Below, one piece after another: positions 53,763 to 64,000 of a stretch of 64,000 nucleotides of DNA (position 1 is the first letter of the stretch; each line of letters opens with the position of its first letter). The notes below the pieces were generated by a model. It made no database searches and was not told the DNA's origin. It saw only the letters and a program-made list of their open reading frames with translations. Position numbers and translations under genes: made by a program. Source of the DNA: Lantana camara (lineage: Eukaryota; Streptophyta; Magnoliopsida; Lamiales; Verbenaceae); contig CM074856.1 of the NCBI GenBank assembly GCA_037501455.1, positions 47,273,001-47,337,000 on the forward strand. Direction: 5' to 3'.

Positions 53763-55864
53763 TAAAACTTTATTTTCATTTTATTCATGATAAATAACAT
53801 TTTCTTTCCAATTAACTAAAAAAAGGTTATTTAATTAAGTAATTAGTGCAATTAATTAATAATATATATCCAACCTGGTATTTTACTGTTTTATAATATA
53901 ATGGTAATTGATGAATAAAGGCATAGGCAAGGGAGGCTGGAGTCTTTATCTCAATATCTTTGTGTCATTTGCTTTACAGACAAAATCTTCACACAAAGTT
54001 GTCTTCTCCCCCAACAGTGACCACCTTTCTTGTCCTACATTTTATTAATTTCCTCCACCTCAAGGACTAGTACCAATCCACATTGCCAATTATAACAGCT
54101 GCAGACTACAGTGATGATGCATCTGCACAAGATCTTGTTAAATACATCACAAAAGATTTCATATTTTGTGTGTCACGTTTAAACACAAAACTGACAGAAT
54201 TATACTGCAGGATTACAACATTAATATGGTTAAAACCAAATCACGATTCGAGTAAGAAAACACCCCAGTAGTTTTAACTCGAAACACATACATACAAACC
54301 CTAGTAGGTGCATTACGGTCGCTGAATCCTGGATGGCTGACAAGATCTCTGTGATCGATCTCTAAAGACTTGCATGAAAGCGTAGGAACCCGAATGTAGC
54401 CAAAGACAACTTGCCGGGAAGCGATATATGATAATGCATAATACTGCATCATCACAATGCCGGCAAGTCATCCTTGGCTGCAATCACCTCTCTACCTATC
54501 CATGAAAGTCTCTCGAAATGGCATATCCAAAATCCATTCAATATTACACATCTAAGAACCGTATAATGATCTCTCCTTGCATGACAGCATCGACTTATAT
54601 AAGTTCTTGAAATGGATGTACTGCAAGTGGGCATATACAGAAGTTTATATTCCCTATTCACCTTGACAGACAGAATTGGTGGAATTTCAAACGGGAAAAA
54701 AATGAAAAAGCACAAGTGTGGCTGAGGGGAAAAGCACTATGTTTGTGATGAAATTCCAATTTTATCTTTATTGATAGCGCAAGTGTACGTGTATGGTGCA
54801 ACTTTATTGGCACAAAGTAGGACGGCATTGGCCCTACGTGCTATTTATGTCAGGCAAGAGGGCTGGTTATTGGCTTTATTGCCCCATACCAACTTGCTTC
54901 TGGATTTTCTGTTTCTGTATTAAGCATCGATTATTTTTGGAAATCTTGTTTAATTCTTGATTATGTCTTAAATCAGGGAAATGCTTGCATAAAGGATAGG
55001 AGTGTATCGGAAGATAGCAAGAACATTCAATAAATTAGGGAATTTGTCCTCTTGATTATAATGCTCACCACGTCATCGTCTTATAAACGAGGGAAAGACA
55101 GGTGATTGTAGCCCGAACCTGGTTCTGTCAAACTTGTCTGACAATCAAAAGAAGTTTTTTATCCATCCGTATTCAACCTTCTGTCGGATTTCCACTCATC
55201 TCCTGCAGTCCGTCAATGTATTGATATCTATTAAACCCTTATACGTATTGATCATTCATTTATAATGATCAAACCAGAACTTATAAATTGTATAGGCAAA
55301 TTACATGTATATCTGTAAGAGATACTGTACACTACGGATAGAACTATGCTGCTATTACTGCAAATAAATCAATATATATATGTTGATCATAAATTTGAAT
55401 TTACTTGGAGGAAATTAAAGGTAAGATCAGTACCTTAGCTGCAGCAAAGCAAAGAAGAAAAAGGGAAGGAAAAATGACAATAAAGGTAAAAGTTAGGAAC
55501 AATTACAAGTGGATCTTTAGCTATATGACAGTGCGTGAGTTGACATATATCAATTTCAAGAGTGAAATTAAGCACAACTTTTAGAGGGTTTTTAAGGATA
55601 TTGAAGCCTAATGGGAATATATGCAATGTATTAATATTTCTGAGGCAGGACAAGCTGTAAGTACGACAACTTTTCGACCGAATTAATTGACTGGATTCCC
55701 CCCACCGTCCTCCTCAAATTATCAACAAATATCATTTTCATCATCATATCATAATATCATTAGAAATTAAACATTATTGTATATTTGAATGAACGACAGT
55801 CGGCAATAATAATTTTGGAAATAATTAAGGTAATTTTTTCATATAGTTTAAAAAAAAACAAGTA

Positions 55865-55867
<3 letters not shown>
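53763..55867. other. Intergenic DNA
   Basis: A less AT-rich stretch at about 53,930-54,760 has open frames of 60-87 codons on both strands, none of which I recognise; it could be part of an untranslated exon. The rest is AT-rich spacer. Confidence 0.35.

Positions 55868-55895
<28 letters not shown>
55868..55895 (+). repeat. Homopolymer of 28 G
   Basis: Uninterrupted run of G followed by CGCC in AT-rich surroundings. Confidence 0.9.
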
Positions 55896-55899
<4 letters not shown>

Positions 55900-55955
55900 T
55901 TTTAGCTTATTTTTAGTAATCTTGAAGTGTTGAAACAACTTTTATACATATATTA

Positions 55956-56400
55956 GGGAAATTTATATTTGAGTACTTGCTTTTAGGCCTAATTATAATA
56001 TAATCTATCTAGATCGAAAAAGTAATATTTTAATCCATATAAATCATATTTGGTTTGAGATTCCTAATTAATAAAATTTGTAAAAGTACACTTATACTCC
56101 TAACGGTTTGTAGGTATGTTACGTTGAATATATTACTAAAATTACAAAATCATCCCTAAAGTTTACAAATATTAAAAAAAAAAAACGATCCCTATAAATT
56201 ATGTTTATCAATACGGTCCCCAAAGTTACAAATTAAATTAAAAAAATTGGGGGTATTTTTGGAATGACATAACGAAAACTAACTGACGTCAAATGTCACA
56301 AATAATTCTCAAAAGTTAGGGACTAAAATATAATTTCTCAATCCAAACGAACTGCATTGTAATTAGACCTAAATTCAGTGTAGGTCGATATAAATTACCC
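55956..56400. mobile_element. MITE, same family as 40,635-41,231
   Basis: 445 bp. Ends GGGAAATTTATATTTGA and (complement) GGGTAATTTATATCGAC, then a shared 'ttaggtctaattacaat' type block. Flanks 'atatatta' and 'atatattt' nearly match and could be an 8-9 bp target duplication. Confidence 0.6.
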
Positions 56401-57070
56401 ATATATTTATCTTAAATAAACTTAAGCTACCGGCTAGAAGCACCTAAAGACTTGCTTTTGCTTCTAATTTTTAAACATTCAAGGTATGTTTGTAAATAAA
56501 TATATTACAAAAACTAAGTTTCTACAGCTTTAATCAAGTATTGGTATGATTTTAACTTTTAAGTCATTTTTGTTACACACACATTTTGGTGGTCCTAGAA
56601 TCAAGTATTCGAGTGAGACTTTAAACATAATCAATTAATTTGAGAATTGTCCGGTTCATGAAGATAATCACCCCCCACCCCAAAACAAAAAACAAAAAAA
56701 ATAAAAAATAAAAAAATAAAACAACACTTTTTGAAGAATTAAATGGGGTGGGGCTGTGCTTGCGAAGAAGCGATGTCGATGTGGGACGGCTGATAATGAA
56801 AACATGGTGGCTCAGTCTTGCAGGCCCTGAAGAAGATTAGGTTTTCAGGTGCTCAACAAATGATCTATATATATATATATATGTATGTATGTATGCATGT
56901 ATATCAACTATCAAGGGTGTAAATTGTTGACTTCTGCTGCTCTCCTACCAGCCATTAAATTTTACTTGGATGAGCTTAATTGGCTAGTTGTGCATGAATC
57001 CAAATTTAAATAAAGTAAAGGGTGCATGCATGCATTTGTTTCTTTTTGTTCTTTTTATTGGATAAAGTTA
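56401..57070. other. Intergenic DNA
   Basis: AT-rich with an A/C-rich tract near 56,670-56,725. A moderately GC-rich segment (56,740-56,850) holds, on the minus strand, GTCCCACATC, resembling the upstream element of plant snRNA promoters, but no snRNA sequence follows. Confidence 0.35.
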
Positions 57071-57080
57071 GTTTTCATTT

Positions 57081-57356
57081 GGGGCACTTCCCAAAAACTC
57101 CCCATGAGTTTGAGAAGTTCCTTTTTACTCCCCATTTTTAAATATATCATTTGGGATTTTAGATACGTGATTCTGGGATTTAGATACGCAATTTTAGGAT
57201 TTAGATACGCGATTCTGGGATTTAGATACTCCTCATTTTCAAATACATCATTTGGGGATTTAGATACGCGATTCTTGAGTTTTTATACATCATTTTTTAA
57301 AATGGGGAGCTAAGAGAAATTGGACTTATCATTTGGGGAGTTTTCGGGAATTCCCC
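57081..57356. mobile_element. MULE-type MITE with 10-bp target duplication
   Basis: 276 bp. Ends GGGGCACTTCCCAAAAACTC and (complement) GGGGAATTCCCGAAAACTC are inverted repeats. GTTTTCATTT occurs at 57,071-57,080 and 57,357-57,366, a perfect 10-bp target duplication, fitting Mutator-like transposition. The interior has about five copies of 'gggatttagatacgcgattc'. Confidence 0.8.
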
Positions 57357-57366
57357 GTTTTCATTT

Positions 57367-58430
57367 TGTATATATTTATAATATATTAAAATAGAACAAG
57401 TATTTTTCTTCTATAAATCATATATGTAGGTGGTCCAATTGAAATTCTTGCGTAAATTAATTAATGGTTCATTTACTATTAACATATCTAGTTGGATTCA
57501 AATGTTAGCTTTTATTAATTGATGGGAAGTATTGAATATATACATTTAAGGAATAAATATTTGTATCATGAACTATTAGTGGTTTTTGATTTTATAATCT
57601 AAGTTAAAAAATATCTAAATTTACAATCTCAACTATTGTTCTTTTAATAAAGTATATATATTTTTTTCAAGTGTCATACGTACTACACATATTGTACTGT
57701 TGTAACAAAGTACACATATTGTAACAAAGTACTATTGTACCGCTACACATAAACCCCATGTATTATGAGTTCGTCTTTAATAGAAATCACTCATTTTATC
57801 TTAGTTCTAGATTTTGCATTTAACATGGTACTGAAAAAAGTTTCGAGTTTGTAGTTTTCGTAATTTATAATGTTAGTATCACAAAAAGACAGAGACATTA
57901 GAATAAATAGTGAGTTACAAAAAACTTTATAAATCAAAGTGCTGCAGAGACTATTAAATTGCAGAACTGAAAATTAGATTAAAAGGGTCAAATGTTATGT
58001 ACACCGCAATTCCAAGGCCCGCCGAGCTCAGGCGATAGTAGTGTTTGATGGCACACTTCACAGGAGTTGGGTGAGTAGCTTGAAACTGCTGAATGAATGA
58101 TATTCATACTGGAATTAATCCAGTCGATCAGGCCGCTTGTAATTAATTCTTAGTACAATAATAACAGTCACAACTTCAATTAAATCTTGTTTTAATTCGT
58201 ACAACACTTGAAACCGATAAATACGTCCCACCTGAGCTAATTAAAACACAACAAACAACACTCAGAGGCCTATAAATAACTCTCACCTGAGCCAATCAAA
58301 ACACAAACATTCAGATGAAGCAGCTCGACATATGTCCGGCACACTTCTTCTGAAGTTAGGGGCATTAACAACTTTAAAAGACGGAGACCACTCATATCAA
58401 TTTTGTTTACATACACCCTAAAGTCCAAAC
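57367..58430. other. Intergenic DNA
   Basis: AT-rich spacer before the LTR element; no gene recognised. Confidence 0.5.
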
Positions 58431-58921
58431 TGTAAGAATATTTCTTATTGGACTTCTATTAATTGATGATTGTATTAAAAATAAAACGGGCTAAATAAAT
58501 AGATTAATGGGACAAGACTTATCAGGTTTATTGGTTTGACTCACTATTGTTAAAGCCTTGATGTTAGCAGATGTGGTCTGACAGCTGGTGTAGGCCCACT
58601 CTAGAAAGCCCGTGATGGGAGGGCTTCTAGGATTATATTTATTGATGGCTAGGTCCCCTCTCCACTCCACTTTCTGATATTGCTTTCCCATTAAGTTGTC
58701 AACTGCCGTTGTGAGAGAAGGAGAGGAAGACCTAGGCTGAGGTGTTGATTTGGGGATTACGAGAGATCTAGCCAAAGAAGTCGAGCATATCAAGTGAAAT
58801 TGCCCAACAAGATCAGTAAATATCAGGTTCAATTCAATAGGCGAAAATCAGGTATATCTACACTCTCAATTATATCGGTTTTCTAAATTCATGGTGTAGA
58901 TCTTGGCTAAAACTTCTTACA
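58431..58921 (+). repeat. 5' LTR of an LTR retrotransposon
   Basis: 491 bp starting TGTAAGAA and ending TTCTTACA (8-bp inverted ends). A primer-site-like TAGTATCAGAGTC follows after 2 nt. The 113-codon frame on the minus strand inside it is not considered a gene. Confidence 0.75.
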
Positions 58922-58923
58922 GT

Positions 58924-58936
58924 TAGTATCAGAGTC
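58924..58936 (+). promoter_or_regulatory. Primer-binding site (tRNA-Met variant)
   Basis: TAGTATCAGAGTC matches TGGTATCAGAGCC at 11 of 13 positions and follows the LTR by 2 nt. Confidence 0.6.
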
Positions 58937-59544
58937 ATACACTTATGAATTTAGAACCCTAATTATGAGTTAAATAATTGATATGAGAATATCAAATACG
59001 GATTTAAAATTTTTATCATGTAAAATCCGTGATTTGATGTATATATGATGTTCTAATTTATGAAATTTTGAGTTCGTATATTGTGCTTCTAATTCTGTTG
59101 CTCTGACGGTGCACACATCAATTACAATTATTATGGAAAAATATATGAACTCTATGTATTGCGCTCTTCAGGTGATTTCTGTTTATATTGTCAATTTTTG
59201 AGTTGGACTACTCTACGTATTTATCTCCTTATTTTGCTTGCATCAATGCAACTTTTGAATTCTGATAATATTGTTTAGATAGAAATTTGACATTAAAAGT
59301 TCTCTCTCGTGCCAAGAGATAAATACACATAAATTAGCTATCACTTGGAACTTGGGTAATTATTTGTGGGCCCCAATTTCATGAACCTTATCTTGAGAAT
59401 AAGACATAGTAGTCTTTTCCAATTTTCCCTTTCACGTTTTTTTTTTTAATTGGTCATGTGTATGGGCAAAGGTTTTTCATATATACACATTTAGTATACC
59501 AACATGCTGAATCTTGGATACCGTGCTTTGCTGTATTATTTTTA

Positions 59545-59778
59545 GGGCAAATTACATCCAATTATCCTGAGGTTTGTCCTAATTACGAATCAGTCCCTCT
59601 TTTTTCATTTATTACATATCAACCCCTAAAAACACTGTTTCAATTACATTTTAACCCCTAAAGAGGGACTGATTTGTAATTGAAACAGTATTTTTAGGGG
59701 TTGATATGTAATAAATGAAAAAAGAGGGACTGATTCGTAATTAGAGCAAACCTCAGGGTAGTTGGATGTAATTTTCCC
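59545..59778. mobile_element. MULE-type foldback MITE with 9-bp target duplication
   Basis: 234 bp, almost entirely an inverted repeat: GGGCAAATTACATCCAATTA at the left pairs with the right end GGATGTAATTTTCCC, and pairing continues almost to the centre. TTATTTTTA flanks both ends exactly (59,536-59,544 and 59,779-59,787). Confidence 0.9.
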
Positions 59779-62700
59779 TTATTTTTATGACACTATTAAT
59801 CGAAGTGTAAAATTTGGAATTACTATATGAGCCTGCTTAATTATAATATGTTTAAACCCTTGCTTATGATTATTGTATGTGTTATATGTATATATACCCG
59901 ACACGTGATTCTTATCCAGGTCTCTTAACTTAAAGGACATCTAATCCCCTTTATCCAGAATTAAATTCTGCTGTAAACCTCGATATTTAAATATTCTTAC
60001 GGTTGTCCTCTGCTACTTTTGTGTTAAAATGGTATGCTAACTTAGAAAGGTACCACCACTCAGTAGATCATTGTGTGGCTTCTTTGATGTACGTGTTCTC
60101 TGGTTTCTATAGAAGAAAATTTTAAAATTGTCTTGTGAATCTACTAAATAGTTTGTCTAGAAATATTGTGCTATTGTCTATGATCATCGGGAACACCGAG
60201 TTAAAGTTGTTTATGCATAAAAACTATATTGTTACAAAACTCTACAAGTGTTTGAGGTTTTGTTACTTAAGAGATTACCTCATAACAAAATAGAGACACA
60301 AGTTATTTTGGGCAAGATTAATACCTCTCTTATATTATGTCACTTGCAACTGAATCAACATATCGTTTTCAGTGTCTATGTGGAAGTTTTTTTTTTGAGA
60401 ATAAAGGTAATTTCAACCTTATCAATATCTTTTGTCCCTATAACCTTTTAAAGTCACTGTTATTAGCATTCCAGTTGAAATATTTAACACCTATGTCACT
60501 TCCCTTATCGTTATTGTCATTACTAATTAATTTGAAAGCTTGCTTGTGGGTTGAGGTGTTTATTTCAGTGTTCGCATGTTTGGAAGACACTGAGAAAGAT
60601 GGTTTTTTCACCCGAGGCACTTTATAGCCGAATGTGACTTTTGGTACCAAATCTTTTGAGTGAGAGCATGTTTTGGAAGGTTAGTTGTCCCTTTTGCTCT
60701 TGTTCGGTTCAATTTGAGATATATGTGATCAAATATTTTATATTGAATGACAATTTTGTTGAGATTAAATTGTTCATTGTTCACTAAGTTTTTATAAAAG
60801 GTGAATATGATATAAAATTAACATATTTGATCATATTGATTGGAATTGAATTATTTTTATTGACTGCTTTACATGAGTATTCAAACAAATTGGATATTGG
60901 GAATAATTTGCATGCAACATATTATATTATAGATAACTTCCAAAAGTACATAGTTTTCGTACTTTATTTTGTGGGAATAATTGCATACATATCGTCCGTG
61001 TGCAAATTGGGCAATCTATTTGAACTCGGCTATGTTCTTAATTTACTGAGTTTAAGTAGATAGTTACACCAAAGTGTTCTATTTATGAAGACTTGTAAAA
61101 TTCAGAACATGCATATTTCGAGTGAATGAATTATTATGCATTCTTACCTACCCAAAGGGAGTGAGATATGTATGATAATTTTATTTTATTTGTGCAAAAC
61201 ATATTGATAGGGAGCATCAATCAAGAAAATTTAGTTTCCCAAAGGAAGCGATTTTCGAACATTGAGGTATTTCTATACCGTTTTGCACGGAGTGGCCTAT
61301 TATGTATGACATACTCTACCCAAAGGGAAGTTTGTCATGACACCCTGGACTCTCTATAGAATAAAGCTATATTTTCTAGGCTTATTCTTATTTGACTGTC
61401 TGCTGATCATAATATGTTGCATTCATGGTCTCTCATATTATTACTATGAGTTTGAATAGTAATATTTTTGTATACATAGTTTGAAATATACATAATAGCA
61501 TGTCGAACTCCATCATCTATATGTTATATGATCTTATGTGATTAAATGTCCTATATTGAAACGTGCATGACATATCACATGAATATTGAGTAATTCTTAT
61601 GATGCATTGTATATCCTCACTTGTTTAAATGGAGTTTATATGCATAGATATTTTGAACTGTTGATCCAGAGCATATTGACTGAAATTTACTAATTTAGAG
61701 GGTTTGTTCTCCAAAAGGAGTCAACTTTTCGAAAATTAGGATATTCTTGTACCGGTCTTGCATGGAGAAAATATCATTTGTGTGATAAACTCTGCCCAAA
61801 GGGGAGTTTGTCATAACAAGTGTTGATTTTCTCATGAATAAGCTATGTTGGTTCCAACTTATTTGAATAAGTGTTTCTGTGGCATAATTACTCTGCATTT
61901 ATATGAATTGTGCCTGTGACAAGATACTTTATTGTCTATTAGCAGAAATGATAAGTTAATACTCTTTGATTGAGCGGTTTTCTTGCCTTGGTATATGGAA
62001 CAATACTGTTAATTGTTTGATTTTAGGCTATATGTGAATTTACTCGAAACAAGTAAAATTTTAAGCCTATATATAAGATTGGACACAATGTGTTGTTTGT
62101 TGTAGATTAATTATAAGCATGAAGTTGCTCTTGACAAATCCCTAAAATTGATATTTTTAATTATATGATCAATGTGGGATCCTCTTTTCTAATGTGAAAT
62201 TTTAGTTACTTGAGTAAAATACTTGTGTCACATTAGCAAGAATCTTTCTCAATATTCCATACTCTTAGATTACTTAAACTTTAGATTCGTGAACCATATT
62301 CTCTGACTATGTGTTATTAGCGTAAATTTTTCGGTCACATTTCTTACATTATGAATTAGAAATTTTGCTATACTCTAATGACGACTTTACTCAATATTTT
62401 AGTTTTGTTTTCAAGATACTTTTCTTGAGATATAAAGAAAATTGTTTTAAAAGTGATTTTCAAATAGTTGAGTAAGTCATTTCAAATTTTAATTGTGTGG
62501 AAGCTATAATGATATTGGAGAAAATGTCAAATTCTATAATTCCGCATTGATAGTAAGAATTTGACTATGAGTTTCACCTTAAATTGTTACCATATATGTC
62601 ATGTTTAATTCAAAATGAGTAGATACGATTTACATTCAACATGTACTTTTAGTACCTTGAGAAATTATGTTTGAACTCTTATATTTGGAAACAAAAGGAA

Positions 62701-63486
62701 GTTCTTGAATTATAACTTGGACATAAATCTTTACCAAATATGAGTAAAATTATTGATTTTTGGGTCAGTATGCAATATTTGAAATTATTTGATCTTGCAT
62801 TTTATTTGACTATTGCTTGATCCAAATATCTGTTTGTGTCATATGCATACTACTATGGTTTAAACCTGAAATGACATGATGTTCTAGGTATAACTGGTAA
62901 TTTTAAATTTTGATCTCCACTACTCGCTTGATTCTCAATATGTGATAGGAATGTGTGAAAGATATAGTAAACTCTTTTAAGATAAATTTATTATTTATAT
63001 ACTGAGTTCTTTCACTTTGAGATCCTATTCAGCAAGTATCTTAAAATTTATTTGAATAAAGATGTCTTGCATTTATTGATTTTTAGGGGAATGATTGTTA
63101 TTCTGTTATCAAATTGATCCTGGTTCAATTTTAACTGATCTAGATGTGTGGGAGTTCATACCATCATGAACTCATACTAGTGTTTAATTTATCTAGATAT
63201 GTGGGAGTTCTTTCACAATTGTTTCTGTCAAAATTTGATTTCAAAGAAATTATTTAAAAACAGGGTGAATGTGGATATATTAGTTTTTTAATAATATATT
63301 GAAAATTGTGAAAGATAAAAGTTTTTGTTATGGAATAATTGGAACAACCCATGACTTCTGTGAAACGTGATCTTTTCTCAGTCAGTGTTGGTCATTAGCT
63401 AACTGACCAAGTATTTGAGACACTCATATATCAATTATTGGAATGTCTTGCTATTTTAGTGAAATATCTTGAAAATAATAAACTTG

Positions 63487-63537
<51 letters not shown>

Positions 63538-63549
63538 GTTATTATTATT
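63487..63549 (+). repeat. (ATT)n microsatellite
   Basis: About 20 ATT units, one of them changed to GTT near the end. Confidence 0.95.
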
Positions 63550-64000
63550 TCACGAGAATCTGAGATAGATCGGTACTTTATATAACCTACATGTGCATAT
63601 TGGTTAGTAGGTTTGAGAAAGAAAATATTTTGAAAGTGAATTTTGGAACATTGATTAATTCACTGTGATTTTTGTAAGTTTTATTTAGTAGAAAAAAAAA
63701 AAAAAAACCACACGTCACAAAATAGGAGACTTATGTTTGGTGATTAACTCTCCTAGTTTCCGTATTGATATGGTTTTGTCTAAATAAGTGGTTTCTTATA
63801 AAGAAACTTGACGAGGATAATTATTTTGGTTGAAAAGACATATTTGATTGGCCTATTGAGGAGCATATTGTTTTCTGGCTTATCTATTTGCTATTGTTGA
63901 TGGGTATCCATAATTTTCACGTAGATATGTGGTGATTATTGAATCAGAGGGAGTACATGTACATCTCTTATGTTTTATGATGATGATATACTACTTGTCA

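Larger units (their letters stand above)
58922..64000 (+). mobile_element. Interior of the LTR element, noncoding as far as the window goes
   Basis: More than 5 kb after the LTR with no gag or pol motif and no second LTR. Between 61,150 and 61,810 a 'cccaaagg(g)' motif recurs five times (near 61,153, 61,238, 61,320, 61,713 and 61,796), within a diverged long duplication ('gtatttctataccgttttgcacgg' / 'atattcttgtaccggtcttgca'). A MITE lies at 59,545-59,778. It could be a long leader or a non-autonomous (LARD-like) interior; the 3' end is outside the window. Confidence 0.45.

Noticed and set aside
54213..54715. Minus-strand frames of 80 and 87 codons
   Set aside because: No recognisable domain and no continuation through plausible splice sites; kept only as intergenic DNA.
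56770..56785. Plant snRNA upstream element (minus-strand GTCCCACATC)
   Set aside because: No TATA box at the right distance and no snRNA sequence downstream.
58491..58832. 113-codon minus-strand frame
   Set aside because: Lies wholly inside an LTR and matches no family.

Overview
The window is nuclear DNA from a flowering plant, most likely a eudicot. The evidence is a GT14-type glycosyltransferase gene split by GT-AG introns, a plant-type SURF6/Rrp14 ribosome-biogenesis gene with a telo-box, a MIR169 precursor, and a dense load of plant transposons: Ty1/copia elements, a large solo LTR, a TRIM, Helitron ends, a LINE, an Emigrant/pogo-type element and many foldback MITEs. I cannot name the species. 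Only three host genes are well supported: the 5' part of the GT14 gene (left edge, minus strand), MIR169 (about 39.9-40.05 kb, minus strand) and SURF6 (48.57-49.62 kb, plus strand).

Layout. 1-3.6 kb: GT14 gene 5' end, first three coding exons and probable 5'UTR intron. 3.7-8.75 kb: a SINE-like repeat, a foldback MITE and a 4.15-kb solo LTR that carries a cluster of palindromes. 9.68-15.80 kb: a complete copia element (minus strand) with target-site duplication CTATA and one gag-pol frame broken by three stop codons. 16.7-17.2 kb: a MITE. About 17.6-26.2 kb: an almost unit-length endogenous caulimovirid (minus strand) whose main reading frames are open. 28.5-33.2 kb: a second copia element with an open 1433-codon polyprotein but no 3' end. 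34-41.2 kb: AT-rich DNA with a LINE tail, a TRIM nested in a MITE, MIR169, and SINE-like repeats. 41.4-48.0 kb: nested Helitron-like DNA holding a decayed LINE, a CACTA end and an Emigrant-like element. 48.0-51 kb: a MITE, SURF6 and a 38-bp tandem repeat. 51-58 kb: foldback MITEs and a G28 tract. 58.4-64 kb: the 5' LTR and noncoding interior of another LTR element, with a MULE-type MITE inside it.

The most notable unit is the endogenous pararetrovirus. It has movement protein, coat protein with a zinc knuckle, protease-RT-RNase H, transactivator/viroplasmin, an as-1-type promoter and a tRNA-Met primer site just after the movement-protein gene. That last position points to soymovirus-like organisation. 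It also has an unusually large set of tiny, tightly coupled ORFs, and two pairs of these look like duplicated genes. Other leads are a possible self-priming hairpin in the first copia element, the MIR169 gene, the internally deleted pogo-type element that kept both ends of its transposase, and a run of covarying CAC-CCCC-GTG palindromes in the solo LTR.
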